This document shows, piece by piece, positions 31,282 to 40,048 of a stretch of 64,000 nucleotides of DNA. The position numbers and the translations under genes are program-made. The notes beneath the pieces were generated by a model. That model searched no databases. It worked only from the letters and a program-made list of their open reading frames with translations, and was not told the origin of the DNA. The stretch is from Amorphoplanes digitatis (GTDB lineage: Bacteria; Actinomycetota; Actinomycetes; Mycobacteriales; Micromonosporaceae), in assembly GCF_014205335.1 (NCBI RefSeq), contig NZ_JACHNH010000001.1:1922001-1986000 (forward strand), read 5' to 3'. Numbering within the stretch: position 1 is the first letter of the stretch; each line of letters starts with the position of its first letter.

Positions 31282-32835
31282 GTGACGGAACCACGCGGGA
31301 CCTCGATCAGCCGCCGCAGCCTGGTCGGCGGCGCGGTCGGCGCCGCCGCCACCGGCCTGATCGCGGCCGTGCCGGCGCCGGCCGGTGCCGCCACCGTCCG
31401 CCGGGCCGCCGACTACGTCGCGGCGGACGCCGGACTGCACCTGCTGCGCCGCGCCACGTACGGGCCGACGGCCGCCTCCGTCGCCGAGATCCGCCGGCTC
31501 GGCGTGACGAAGTGGCTCGACCGGCAGCTCAGCCCGGCCGGCATCCCCGACGCCGCCTGCGACGCGCTGATGTCCCGCTTTCCCCTGATCGGCCTCTCCA
31601 TCGACGAGATCCGCTCCGGGGTCCGTGCGGGCACCACGCGGTACGGCTGGGACACGATGCTCCAGCTGGGCTTCGCCACCACCGCCCGGGCCGTCTGGAG
31701 CGAGCGGCAGCTGTTCGAGGTGATGGTCGACTTCTGGTCCAACCACCTCAACGTCACAAACCCGTCCGCCGACGTCTGGGACAACCGGCACGACTACGAC
31801 CGGACCGTGATCCGGCAGCACACGTTCGGCCGCTTCGCCGACATGCTCAAGGCCGCCGCCCGGCACCCGGCGATGCTCACCTACCTGGACAACCGCTTCT
31901 CCACCCGTACGGCGCCGAACGAGAACTACGGCCGCGAGCTGCTCGAGCTGCACACCGTCGGGCTGGGCTACAAGGAGTCCGACGTCAGGAACGCCGCCCG
32001 GCTGCTGACCGGCCTGACCGTCGACTGGGACACCGGCCGGTACCGGTACAGCGCCGGCTCGCACGCCACCGGCCCGGTGACGGTGCTCGGTTTCCGGCAC
32101 GCCAACGCGACGGCCGCGGGCGGCGAGAAGGCGGCGCTGGCGCTGCTCGACCACCTGGCGCTGCACCCCGCGACCGCCCGGCGCATCGCCACCAAGCTGG
32201 CCGTCCGGTTCGTCTCGGACAACCCGCCGGCCTCGCTCGTGACCAAGCTGGCCAAGGTCTACCTCGACAAGCGGTCGGCCATCGTCCCGGTGCTGCGGGC
32301 GCTGTTCACCTCGGCCGAGTTCCGCGCGTCCGCCGGCCAGAAGGTCCGCACCCCGTACGAGGACATCGTCGCGACGGTGCGCGCGGTCGGCTACGGGCCG
32401 GACGCGTCGGGTACCGCGGGCATCGAGTCGCTCTACTGGCTGATCAACTCGGCGGGGCAGGCGCCGATGGCCTGGGCTCCACCGAACGGGTACCCGGACG
32501 TCGCCGCGGCCTGGGCGTCGCCGGGCGGGATGCTGGCCAGGTGGAACGCGCACCTGCACATCGTCGCGGGGTACCGCCCGAAGGAGTTCCAGCGCCCGCG
32601 GAACCTGGCCGGTGAGCTGGTCGGCAAGCTGCCCGCCACCTACGGCGCCCTTGTCGACGCCCTCGCCCGGCGGCTGTTCGGGCGCACCCTGCCGGCGGAG
32701 CACGCGGCGGCGATGACGGCCTACTTCGACAAGGCGCCCACGTCGGCGCTCGGGTCCGCGGATGCCGCCGTCGGCTGGAAGTTTCCCCAGCTCGTGGCCC
32801 TGATGTTAAATTCACCCTACTTTGCGGCGAGGTGA
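31282..32835 (+). CDS. Exported DUF1800 family protein
   Basis: The 517-residue protein starts with a twin-arginine signal (TSISRRSLVGGAVGAAATG, then a hydrophobic stretch ending in APAGA), so it is likely exported folded by Tat. The body matches the DUF1800 family: LHLLRRATYGPT near the start, LFEVMVDFWSNHLNV, the conserved NENYGRELLELHT segment, and an FRHANAT region. The biochemical function of DUF1800 is not established. It is followed by a DUF1501 gene with a GTGA overlap; the two families are found as neighbours in many bacteria and probably act together. It lies 52 bases after the dehydrogenase gene. Confidence 0.85.
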   Translation: MTEPRGTSISRRSLVGGAVGAAATGLIAAVPAPAGAATVRRAADYVAADAGLHLLRRATYGPTAASVAEIRRLGVTKWLDRQLSPAGIPDAACDALMSRFPLIGLSIDEIRSGVRAGTTRYGWDTMLQLGFATTARAVWSERQLFEVMVDFWSNHLNVTNPSADVWDNRHDYDRTVIRQHTFGRFADMLKAAARHPAMLTYLDNRFSTRTAPNENYGRELLELHTVGLGYKESDVRNAARLLTGLTVDWDTGRYRYSAGSHATGPVTVLGFRHANATAAGGEKAALALLDHLALHPATARRIATKLAVRFVSDNPPASLVTKLAKVYLDKRSAIVPVLRALFTSAEFRASAGQKVRTPYEDIVATVRAVGYGPDASGTAGIESLYWLINSAGQAPMAWAPPNGYPDVAAAWASPGGMLARWNAHLHIVAGYRPKEFQRPRNLAGELVGKLPATYGALVDALARRLFGRTLPAEHAAAMTAYFDKAPTSALGSADAAVGWKFPQLVALMLNSPYFAAR

Positions 32836-34118
32836 CCTCAATGCCCGACTTGAGCGGTGGCTGCGCGGACGATCATCGGACGACGATGTCGCGTCGCCGG
32901 ATTCTGGGCAGTGCCGCCGCCGCCGGCGCGGCGGGCGCGGTCGCCGGTCTCGCCGGTGACCTGCTCTCCACCCAGATGGCCTTCGCCGCCGGCAGGTACA
33001 ACGGGGATGTGCTGGTGGTGCTGTCGCTGCGCGGCGGCTTCGACGGCCTGTCGGCCATCGTGCCCGCCGGGGACCCGGCCTACTACGCGGCCCGGCCCGG
33101 CATCGCGGTGCCGAAGTCCCAGCTCATCGGCGGCGACACCCGTTTCGGCCTGCACCCGGCGCTCGCGCCGCTGCTGCCGTTCTGGAAGGCCGGCACGTTC
33201 GGCGCGATACAGGCCGCGGGCCAGCCCGCGCCGAACCGCTCGCACTTCTCCGCGATGGAGAACCTGGAGCGGGCCGCGCCCGGCTCGAGCCTGCGTACCG
33301 GCTGGCTCGACCGGATGCTCGGCGGCCTCGGCGCGACGAGCCCCTTCAACGGCGTCTCCGTCGGCGGCATGATGCCGTCGCGGGCGATGGCCGGGCCGGT
33401 TCCCACCCTGGGCATGAAGTCGATCGACGACTTCGCGCTCTACGGCGACCAGGAGGGCCAGCCGATGGCGGCCACCCTGGCCAAGCTGTACGCCGGCGCG
33501 CCGACCGTACTGAGCGCGCCCGCCCGGCAGGTGACGAGCTCCCTGGTGACGGCGAAGGCGCTGGCGGCCAAGCCGTACCAGCCGGCCGGCGGCGCGGCCT
33601 ACCCGGACGACACCCTCGGCCGGGCGCTGCGCGACGTCGCCCGGCTGATCAAGGGGAACACCGGGCTGATGTCCGCCTGTGTCGACTCCGGCGACTGGGA
33701 CATGCACGAGAACCTCGGCGCGGCCGTCGCCGGCAAGCGGATGCACGACAAGCTGGCCAAGCTGGCCGAGGCGCTCGCCGCGTTCGCCACCGACCTAGGT
33801 CCCGCCGGCCTGAACCGCGTCACCCTGGTGACGGTCAGCGAGTTCGGGCGGCGGGTGCGCGAGAACGGCTCCGGCGGCCTCGACCACGGGTACGGCAACG
33901 CGATGATGCTGCTGGGCGGCGGCGTGGTCGGCGGCAAGGTGCACGGTCGCTGGCCCGGGCTGGACGAGCGCCGGCTTGTCGACGGCGACCTCGCCGTCAC
34001 CACGGACTACCGGGCGGTCATCGCCGAGATCCTGCGCGAGCGCTGCGGCCTGGCCAACACCCGTTCGGTGTTCCCGGACGTCAGGACGACGAACTCCGGG
34101 GTCGTGCGTCCCCGCTGA
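32832..34118 (+). CDS. Exported DUF1501 family protein
   Basis: The 428-residue protein has a twin-arginine signal (MSRRRILGSAAAAG, about residues 19-45) and the DUF1501 body with VLVVLSLRGGFDGLSAIVP, DSGDWDMHENLG, VTLVTVSEFGRRVREN and GLDHGYGNAMMLLGGGV. The family has an alkaline-phosphatase/sulfatase-like fold, but its substrate is unknown. The GTG start overlaps the DUF1800 stop (GTGA); an ATG at 32841 is the alternative. Both products should end up outside the cytoplasmic membrane, where a polymer made by the upstream genes would also appear. Confidence 0.85.
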   Translation: MTSMPDLSGGCADDHRTTMSRRRILGSAAAAGAAGAVAGLAGDLLSTQMAFAAGRYNGDVLVVLSLRGGFDGLSAIVPAGDPAYYAARPGIAVPKSQLIGGDTRFGLHPALAPLLPFWKAGTFGAIQAAGQPAPNRSHFSAMENLERAAPGSSLRTGWLDRMLGGLGATSPFNGVSVGGMMPSRAMAGPVPTLGMKSIDDFALYGDQEGQPMAATLAKLYAGAPTVLSAPARQVTSSLVTAKALAAKPYQPAGGAAYPDDTLGRALRDVARLIKGNTGLMSACVDSGDWDMHENLGAAVAGKRMHDKLAKLAEALAAFATDLGPAGLNRVTLVTVSEFGRRVRENGSGGLDHGYGNAMMLLGGGVVGGKVHGRWPGLDERRLVDGDLAVTTDYRAVIAEILRERCGLANTRSVFPDVRTTNSGVVRPR

Positions 34119-34227
34119 GGTGGCTGTGAGATGTCGTTAACGCATTGGACATGCGCCGACACGCTCCGTGAAACGCCGCGTTCCTAACTTTCGGGGCACC
34201 ATCCCGCGGGCGAAGGGACAGTCCCCC

Positions 34228-35448
34228 ATGGCACCTGGCAAGTGGACCACCACCTTGTTGACAATGCTCTCCGCATCCCTCCTGCTGACCGGCTGTGCGG
34301 ACGATCCGTCGCAAGGGGGCGGTTCCTCGGGCGACACCATCAAGGTCGGCGTCCTGCACTCCCTCAGCGGCACGATGGCCATCAGCGAGGTGACCGTCCG
34401 CGACTCCGAACTGCTCGCCATCGAGGAGGTCAACGCCGCCGGTGGCGTGCTCGGCAAGAAGCTCGAACCGGTCGTCGAGGACGGCGCCTCGGACTGGCCG
34501 ACCTTCGCCGAGAAGGCCCAGAAGCTGATCAACGAGGACAAGGTCGCCACCACGTTCGGCGGCTGGACCTCGGCCAGCCGCAAGGCGATGCTCCCGGTCT
34601 TCGAGCGCAACAAGGCCCTGCTCTGGTACCCGGTGCAGTACGAGGGGCTGGAGAGCTCGCCGTACATCTTCTACACCGGCGCCACCACCAACCAGCAGAT
34701 CGTCCCCGCCCTGGACTACCTCAAGGAGCAGGGCCGCAAGTCGGTCTTCCTGGTCGGCAGCGACTACGTCTTCCCGCGCACCGCAAACAAGATCATCAAG
34801 GCGTACGCCGAGGCGAACGGCATGTCCGTCGTCGGCGAGGAGTACACCCCGCTCGGCAACACCGAGTACTCGACGATCGTCAACAAGCTCGGCCAGGCCA
34901 AGCCCGACGTCGTCTTCAACACGCTCAACGGCGACAGCAACGTCGCGTTCTTCAAGCAGCTGCGCAGCGCGGGCTTCACCGACAAGACGATGCCGACCGT
35001 CTCGGTGAGCGTCGCCGAGGAGGAGGTCGGCGGCATCGGCCCGGAGAACATCGCCGGTCACCTGGTGGCGTGGAACTACTACCAGACCACCGAGGGCGCG
35101 ACGAACACCGAGTTCGTGAAGGCGTACAAGGCCAAGTACGGCGCCACCAAGGTCACCTCCGACCCGATGGAGGCCGGCTACAACGCGGTCAAGCTCTGGG
35201 CGGCGGCGGCCACCAAGGCGGGCAGCGTCGAGGTCGAGGCGGTCAAGAAGGCGGCCGGGGGCATCGCGCTCGACCTGCCCGAGGGCAAGGTCACGATCGA
35301 CGGCGAGAACCAGCACGTCTACAAGACCGCGCGGATCGGCCTGATCCAGCCGGACGGCCAGATCAAGGAGGTGTGGAACTCCGGGCAGCCCGTGAAGCCG
35401 GACCCGTACCTCAAGGGCTATCCGTGGGCCGCCGGACTGGCGTCCTGA
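34228..35448 (+). CDS. urtA: Urea ABC transporter substrate-binding lipoprotein UrtA
   Basis: UrtA captures urea outside the membrane and delivers it to the UrtBC channel. The 406-residue protein has a lipoprotein signal with lipobox LLLTGC, so it is membrane-tethered. The type-I periplasmic-binding fold shows the UrtA-specific segments [21 protein letters not shown] and [10 protein letters not shown]. The ATG at 34228 follows GAAGGGA; an in-frame upstream ATG at 34168 would put extra basic residues before the signal. It heads a complete urtABCDE set, which supports urea over branched-chain amino acids. Confidence 0.93.
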   Translation: MAPGKWTTTLLTMLSASLLLTGCADDPSQGGGSSGDTIKVGVLHSLSGTMAISEVTVRDSELLAIEEVNAAGGVLGKKLEPVVEDGASDWPTFAEKAQKLINEDKVATTFGGWTSASRKAMLPVFERNKALLWYPVQYEGLESSPYIFYTGATTNQQIVPALDYLKEQGRKSVFLVGSDYVFPRTANKIIKAYAEANGMSVVGEEYTPLGNTEYSTIVNKLGQAKPDVVFNTLNGDSNVAFFKQLRSAGFTDKTMPTVSVSVAEEEVGGIGPENIAGHLVAWNYYQTTEGATNTEFVKAYKAKYGATKVTSDPMEAGYNAVKLWAAAATKAGSVEVEAVKKAAGGIALDLPEGKVTIDGENQHVYKTARIGLIQPDGQIKEVWNSGQPVKPDPYLKGYPWAAGLAS

Positions 35449-35455
35449 AACAGCG

Positions 35456-36337
35456 ATGGGCGCGCTCAACCAGTTGGTCATCGGGGCGAGCATCGGCGCG
35501 GTGCTGCTGCTCGCCTCGCTGGGCCTGACCTTCACGTTCGGCCAGATGGGCGTCATCAACATGGCGCACGGTGAGTTCATCATGGCCGGGGCGTACACCG
35601 CCTTCGTCCTGCAACCGTTCTTCGGCTCGCAGGCCGTCGTGGTGGCGCTGCCCGTGGCCTTCGTCGTCGGCGGGGTGCTCGGGCTGATCATGGAACGGTT
35701 GCTCATCCGGCGCTTCTACGGCCGGCCCCTCGACACGCTGCTGCTCACCTTCGGTATCAGCCTGATACTGCAACAGGTCGCCCGAGACATCTTCGGCGCG
35801 CCGAACGTCCAGGTCACCGCCCCGGGCTGGCTTACCGGCGGCGTGGACCTCGGCGGGGTGCGGATGCCGTACAACCGGATCTTCATCCTGGTCCTCGCCG
35901 TCGGCTGCGTGGTGCTGATCTCGGTGTATCTCAGCCGGCTCCGGCACGGCCGGCGTATGCGCGCCGTGATGCAGAACCGGCAGCTCGCGGCCGTCAGCGG
36001 GGTCGCCACCGAGCGGGTCGACCAGGCCACCTTCTTCATCGGCTCCGGCCTCGCCGGGGTGGCCGGGGTGGCGCTGACCCTGATCGGCCCGGTCGGGCCG
36101 ACGCTGGGCAGCGCGTACATCGTGGACGCGTTCCTCGTGGTCGTGGCCGGCGGCCTCGGCCAGCTGCGCGGCGCGGTCATCGCGGCGTTCGCGCTGGGTG
36201 TGCTCAACAGCTACGTCGAGTTCTGGACCGCGAACGGTGCCAGCTTCGCCAAGGTGGTGGTCTTCGCCGTGATCATCGGATTCCTCCAGTTCCGGCCGCA
36301 GGGCATGTTCGTGCTGCGATCGCGGGCCCTGACATGA
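35456..36337 (+). CDS. urtB: Urea ABC transporter permease UrtB
   Basis: UrtB is one of the two membrane subunits of the urea transporter. The 293-residue protein is a LivH-type permease with about eight helices and conserved GLTFTFGQMGVINMAHGEF near the N-terminus and VDAFLVVVAGGLGQLRGAV near the end. It is seven bases after urtA and its stop overlaps the urtC start (ATGA). Confidence 0.92.
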   Translation: MGALNQLVIGASIGAVLLLASLGLTFTFGQMGVINMAHGEFIMAGAYTAFVLQPFFGSQAVVVALPVAFVVGGVLGLIMERLLIRRFYGRPLDTLLLTFGISLILQQVARDIFGAPNVQVTAPGWLTGGVDLGGVRMPYNRIFILVLAVGCVVLISVYLSRLRHGRRMRAVMQNRQLAAVSGVATERVDQATFFIGSGLAGVAGVALTLIGPVGPTLGSAYIVDAFLVVVAGGLGQLRGAVIAAFALGVLNSYVEFWTANGASFAKVVVFAVIIGFLQFRPQGMFVLRSRALT

Positions 36338-37425
36338 CGCTGACCTGGGCGAAACGGGCCGCGTTCGTCGCGGTCGCGGTGCTGCTGCTCGCGGCGCCGC
36401 TGCTGCTGACCCCGTTCCGGCTGGACCTGCTGGCCAAGTACCTGTGCTACGCGATCGTCGCGGTCGGCATCGCGCTGGCCTGGGGGCGCGGCGGGATGCT
36501 GACGCTGGGGCAGGGTGTGTTCTTCGGCCTCGGCGGCTACGCCATGGGCATGCACCTGAAGCTGGCCGAGGCCGGGCCGGGGCAGCTGCCCGACTTCATG
36601 TCGTGGAGCGGCGTCGAGGAGTTGCCGCTGCTCTGGAGGCCGTTCGCCGACCCGGTCTTCGCGCTGGTCATGGTCGTGGTCATGCCGGTGACCGTCGCCC
36701 TGCTGCTCGGCCTGCTGATCTTCCGGCAGCGGGTGCGGGGCGCGTACTTCGCGGTGCTCACCCAGGCGCTGGCCGCGGCGTTCGTGATCCTGCTCGTCGG
36801 CCAGCAGGGGCTGACCGGCGGCACCAACGGCCTTACCGACTTCCAGTACTTCTTCGGCCTCGACCTCTACGAGGACGCGGACCGCCGGATCCTCTACCTG
36901 GTCATCGTGATCGTGCTGGGGCTGTCCTATCTGGGCGTGCGGCAGCTCGTCCGCAGCCGGTACGGGCAGCTGCTCGTGGCGATCCGCGACGGCGAGGACC
37001 GGGTCCGGTTCCTCGGCTATGACCCGGCGCTGGTCAAGACGATCGCCTTCGCGGTCTCGGCGGGCCTGGCCGGCATCGCCGGCGCGCTCTTCGTGCCCGT
37101 CGTCGGCCTGCTCACCCCGGCCAACCTCGGCGTCGTCGCCTCGCTGGAGCTGCTCATCGGCGTGGCGATCGGCGGCCGCTACTCGCTGGCCGGCGCGGTC
37201 GGCGGCACGCTGCTGTTCAACTACGCGAAGACGATCTTCAGCGAGTCGTGGCCGGACGGCTGGCTCTACGTGCAGGGCGCGCTCTTCGTCGCGGTGCTGC
37301 TCTGGGCGCCGCGCGGCCTGGCCGGCCTGGCCGACCAGCTCCGCACCGCCGTGGCCGCCCGCCGCCGCCCGCCCGCGCCGGCCTCCCCGCCGGTCATCAA
37401 GACCCCCGAGGAGGTACGGGCGTGA
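36334..37425 (+). CDS. urtC: Urea ABC transporter permease UrtC
   Basis: The 363-residue LivM-type permease has about ten helices with the UrtC signature region WGRGGMLTLGQGVFFGLGGY and QQGLTGGTNGLTDF. The LivM-family segment YGQLLVAIRDGEDRVRFLGY is the cytosolic coupling loop. A Pro-rich cytosolic tail ends the protein. Starts with ATGA overlap to urtB and ends with GTGA overlap to urtD. Confidence 0.92.
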   Translation: MTLTWAKRAAFVAVAVLLLAAPLLLTPFRLDLLAKYLCYAIVAVGIALAWGRGGMLTLGQGVFFGLGGYAMGMHLKLAEAGPGQLPDFMSWSGVEELPLLWRPFADPVFALVMVVVMPVTVALLLGLLIFRQRVRGAYFAVLTQALAAAFVILLVGQQGLTGGTNGLTDFQYFFGLDLYEDADRRILYLVIVIVLGLSYLGVRQLVRSRYGQLLVAIRDGEDRVRFLGYDPALVKTIAFAVSAGLAGIAGALFVPVVGLLTPANLGVVASLELLIGVAIGGRYSLAGAVGGTLLFNYAKTIFSESWPDGWLYVQGALFVAVLLWAPRGLAGLADQLRTAVAARRRPPAPASPPVIKTPEEVRA

Positions 37426-38180
37426 GCGCGCTGCTGGAGGTACGCGGCCTGAACGTGGTGTTCTCGGGCTTTCACGCCATCACCGATCTCGACTTCACGC
37501 TCGAATCCGGCGAGCTGCGGTTCCTGATCGGGCCCAACGGCGCGGGCAAGACCACCCTTATCGACGTGATCACCGGCCTGACCAGGCCCGCCTCCGGCTC
37601 GGTCACGTTCGCGGGCCAGCAGCTCGTCGGCCGCCGCGAGTTCCGGATCGTGCGCTCGGGCGTCGGGCGTACCTTCCAGACGTCGGTGGTGTTCGAGGAG
37701 CTCAGCGTTCTCGACAACCTGGACCTGGCGGCGGGTTTCCGGCGCCGGATGCCGGCGCTGCTGCGCCGCCGGCGCGGGGTCGGCGACGACGTGGCCTCGG
37801 CGCTCGACACGATCGGGCTGGGCGCCGTCGCGGACCGGCCGGCCGGCGTCCTGTCGCATGGCCAGCGGCAGTGGCTGGAGATAGGGATGCTCGTGGTGCA
37901 ACGGCCCCGGCTGCTGCTGCTCGACGAGCCGGTCGCGGGGATGAGCCGCGACGAGCGTGAGCGCACGGGCGAGCTGCTGCGGGCGGTAGCCCGGGACCAC
38001 ACGGTGCTGGTGGTCGAGCACGACATGGACTTCCTGCGCCGCTTCGCCAGCACGGTCACCGTGCTGCACGAGGGCCGGCTGCTGTGCGAGGGCACGGTCG
38101 ACGAGGTGCGGGCCGACCCCCGCGTCCAGGAGGTCTACCTCGGACGGACCCGCGACGAGCTCGACAAGGAGGTGGCCTGA
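37422..38180 (+). CDS. urtD: Urea ABC transporter ATPase UrtD
   Basis: The 252-residue ABC ATPase has Walker A GPNGAGKTT, Walker B LLLLDEPVAG and the characteristic UrtD signature LSHGQRQWLEIGM in place of the usual LSGGQ. The GTG at 37422 overlaps the urtC stop; the longer upstream frame lies inside urtC. It pairs with UrtE to energise urea uptake. Confidence 0.93.
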   Translation: MSALLEVRGLNVVFSGFHAITDLDFTLESGELRFLIGPNGAGKTTLIDVITGLTRPASGSVTFAGQQLVGRREFRIVRSGVGRTFQTSVVFEELSVLDNLDLAAGFRRRMPALLRRRRGVGDDVASALDTIGLGAVADRPAGVLSHGQRQWLEIGMLVVQRPRLLLLDEPVAGMSRDERERTGELLRAVARDHTVLVVEHDMDFLRRFASTVTVLHEGRLLCEGTVDEVRADPRVQEVYLGRTRDELDKEVA

Positions 38181-38181
38181 G

Positions 38182-38877
38182 ATGCTCGAGGTACGCGACC
38201 TGTACGTGTCGTACGGCCGGGCGCAGGTGCTGTTCGGGGTCGGCCTCGAGGCGCCGGCGGCCTCGCTGGTCTGCCTGATGGGCCGCAACGGAGTCGGCAA
38301 GACCACCCTGCTGAAGGCGGTCATGGGCGTGCTGCCGTCGCGTTCGGGGACGGTGACCTTCGACGGGCGGGACATCACCCGGCTCAAGGTGCACGAGCGG
38401 GTTCGGCTCGGGCTCGGCTACGTGCCGCAGGGGCACGAGACCTTCCCGCAGCTCACCGTCGCGGAGAACCTCCAGGTCGCCCGGGAGAGCACGGGAAACC
38501 GGCGTACGGGCGGGGCGGTCGACGAGGCGCTCGACCTCTTCCCGGCGCTGCGCGGGCTGCTCAAGCGGCGCGCCGGCTTCCTCTCCGGTGGCCAGCAGCA
38601 GCAGCTCGCGATCGCCCGGGCGCTGGTCACGGAGCCGCGGATGCTGCTGCTGGACGAGCCGACCGAGGGCATCCAGCCGTCGATCGTGCTCGAGATCGAG
38701 GACGCGATCCGGCAACTGCACGCGGCCGGGCTGAGCATCCTGCTGGTGGAGCAGTACCTGGAGCTGGCGCTGCGCCTGGCGGACCGCTTCGTGATCCTCG
38801 ACGCGGGTGAGGTCGTGCGCTCCGGCCCGGCCGACGATCTGCGCGACGAGTCGGTGCGCCGCCTGCTGGCGGTCTGA
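38182..38877 (+). CDS. urtE: Urea ABC transporter ATPase UrtE
   Basis: The 231-residue LivF-type ATPase has Walker A MGRNGVGKTTLL, signature LSGGQQQQLAIARAL and Walker B LLLDEPTEGIQPSIV, all typical of UrtE. It begins one base after urtD. It completes the operon; no terminator hairpin is obvious in the 21 bases before the convergent thioesterase gene. Confidence 0.93.
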   Translation: MLEVRDLYVSYGRAQVLFGVGLEAPAASLVCLMGRNGVGKTTLLKAVMGVLPSRSGTVTFDGRDITRLKVHERVRLGLGYVPQGHETFPQLTVAENLQVARESTGNRRTGGAVDEALDLFPALRGLLKRRAGFLSGGQQQQLAIARALVTEPRMLLLDEPTEGIQPSIVLEIEDAIRQLHAAGLSILLVEQYLELALRLADRFVILDAGEVVRSGPADDLRDESVRRLLAV

Positions 38878-38898
38878 CCCGCCGCCGGACTCCTGGGA

Positions 38899-39411
38899 TC
38901 AGGCCCCGGGCGCCTCGAAGATCATGCAGCTCGAGGTGGCGTGCGCGACGAGGCGTCCCGCGCCGTCGGTCAGCCGCGCCTCGGTGAGCGCGGTACGCCG
39001 GCCCCGCTGGAGCACGCTGCCCGTGCAGGTCAGCCGGCCGGAGTCGACGGTGACCGGGCGCAGGAACTTCACGTTGAGGTCGAGCGAGGTGTAGCCGACG
39101 CCGGCCGGCAGCGTCGAGTGCAGCGAGCACGCGGCGGCGCTGTCGAGCAGGGTGGAGATCACCCCGCCGTGCATCGTGCCGAGCGGGTTGTAGTGGAACT
39201 CCCGCGGCTCGAGGTGGAACGTGACGCGGCCCTCCTCGGCCTCCATCCCGGTGAGGTCGATGAGGCTCATGATCGGCGGGGGCGGCAGCTCGCCCGCGGC
39301 CATGGCCCGCAGCAGCTCCAGCCCGCCGGTGGTGGCCAGCAGGGCGGCGTGCTCGGCCGGGCTGGCCCAGGAGTAGGTGCGGGTGCGGGTCTCATCCTGA
39401 GTCTGCGTCAT
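38899..39411 (-). CDS. PaaI-type hotdog-fold thioesterase
   Basis: The 170-residue protein has the hotdog active-site segment NPLGTMHGGVISTLLDSAA found in PaaI/acyl-CoA thioesterases, followed by YTSLDLNVKFLRPV. It probably hydrolyses acyl-CoA or aryl-CoA thioesters in the cytosol; the substrate is not determined. The ATG at 39411 is chosen; an upstream TTG would reach into the regulator promoter. It is divergent from an HxlR regulator with a 56-bp gap, a common regulator-target arrangement. Confidence 0.85.
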   Translation of the reverse strand: MTQTQDETRTRTYSWASPAEHAALLATTGGLELLRAMAAGELPPPPIMSLIDLTGMEAEEGRVTFHLEPREFHYNPLGTMHGGVISTLLDSAAACSLHSTLPAGVGYTSLDLNVKFLRPVTVDSGRLTCTGSVLQRGRRTALTEARLTDGAGRLVAHATSSCMIFEAPGA

Positions 39412-39431
39412 GGACGCAGCCTGGCACGGGC

Positions 39432-39460
39432 TTGCTGTGTCTGTCAAACAGACCTAGCCT
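39432..39460 (+). promoter_or_regulatory. Promoter with internal palindrome between thioesterase and HxlR genes
   Basis: TTGCTG (39432-39437) and TAGCCT (39455-39460) are separated by 17 bases. The spacer contains the perfect dyad GTCTGT-CAA-ACAGAC (39439-39453). The -10 ends seven bases before the HxlR ATG at 39468, so the message is probably leaderless. A repressor bound to the dyad would cover the promoter; HxlR autoregulation with control of the divergent thioesterase is the simplest reading. Confidence 0.6.
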
Positions 39461-39467
39461 TCATGTC

Positions 39468-39974
39468 ATGAATCACACGATCTCGCGTCCGCCGGCCATG
39501 GACTGGTCCATGGAGACCTGCACGATCGGCCGGGCGATGGAGGTGCTCGGCGAGAAGTGGACGATCGTCGTCCTGCGCGAGATCTTCAACGGGGTGCGGC
39601 GCTTCGCCGACCTGCGTGAGCGCACCGGCATACCGCGCCAGGTGCTTACCAACCGGCTCGCCTCGCTCGTCGACCACGGGCTGCTGCGCCGCGAGCCGTA
39701 CCAGGAGCCGGGCGCGCGGATCCGCCACGAATACCGGCTGACCGCCAAGGGTATCGACCTCTATCCGGTGCTGACCGCGGTGAAGGAGTGGGGCGACCAC
39801 TACCTGGCCGAGCCCGAGGGGCCGCCGCTGGAGATGGCGCACCGGGGCTGCGGCGCGGAGATCCACGTCGAGCTGCGCTGCGCCGAGGGGCACCGGGTCG
39901 CCGATAACCGTCAGGTCGTGCCGCGGCCCGGACCGGGTGCCCGGCGCAGCCGGCCGGCTCCGCCCGGCGACTAG
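39468..39974 (+). CDS. HxlR-family winged-helix transcriptional regulator
   Basis: The 168-residue protein shows the HxlR hallmark: an N-terminal Cys (METCTIGRAMEVLGEKWT) followed by VLREIFNGVRRFADL, the recognition helix region PRQVLTNRLASLVDHGLL, and the wing RHEYRLTAKG. Many HxlR members sense reactive electrophiles or oxidants through that Cys. A second Cys-rich part (RGCGAEIHVELRCAEGH) and a basic Pro/Arg tail follow. The ATG at 39468 is favoured by the tightly spaced -10 box. It faces away from the thioesterase gene. Confidence 0.88.
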   Translation: MNHTISRPPAMDWSMETCTIGRAMEVLGEKWTIVVLREIFNGVRRFADLRERTGIPRQVLTNRLASLVDHGLLRREPYQEPGARIRHEYRLTAKGIDLYPVLTAVKEWGDHYLAEPEGPPLEMAHRGCGAEIHVELRCAEGHRVADNRQVVPRPGPGARRSRPAPPGD

Positions 39975-40048
39975 CCGGATTAGCCGGATGTTTCGGGTTT
40001 CTTCCGTTTAGCCTCGTAAGCAGTGGGGTTTGACGGAGGAGGTGCGGC

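Noticed and set aside
34136..34152. Possible GlnR site upstream of urtA (GTTAAC-n6-GACAT)
   Set aside because: Only part of the consensus is met and the second half-site is poor. Nitrogen control of urtA is likely on general grounds but is not shown by this sequence.
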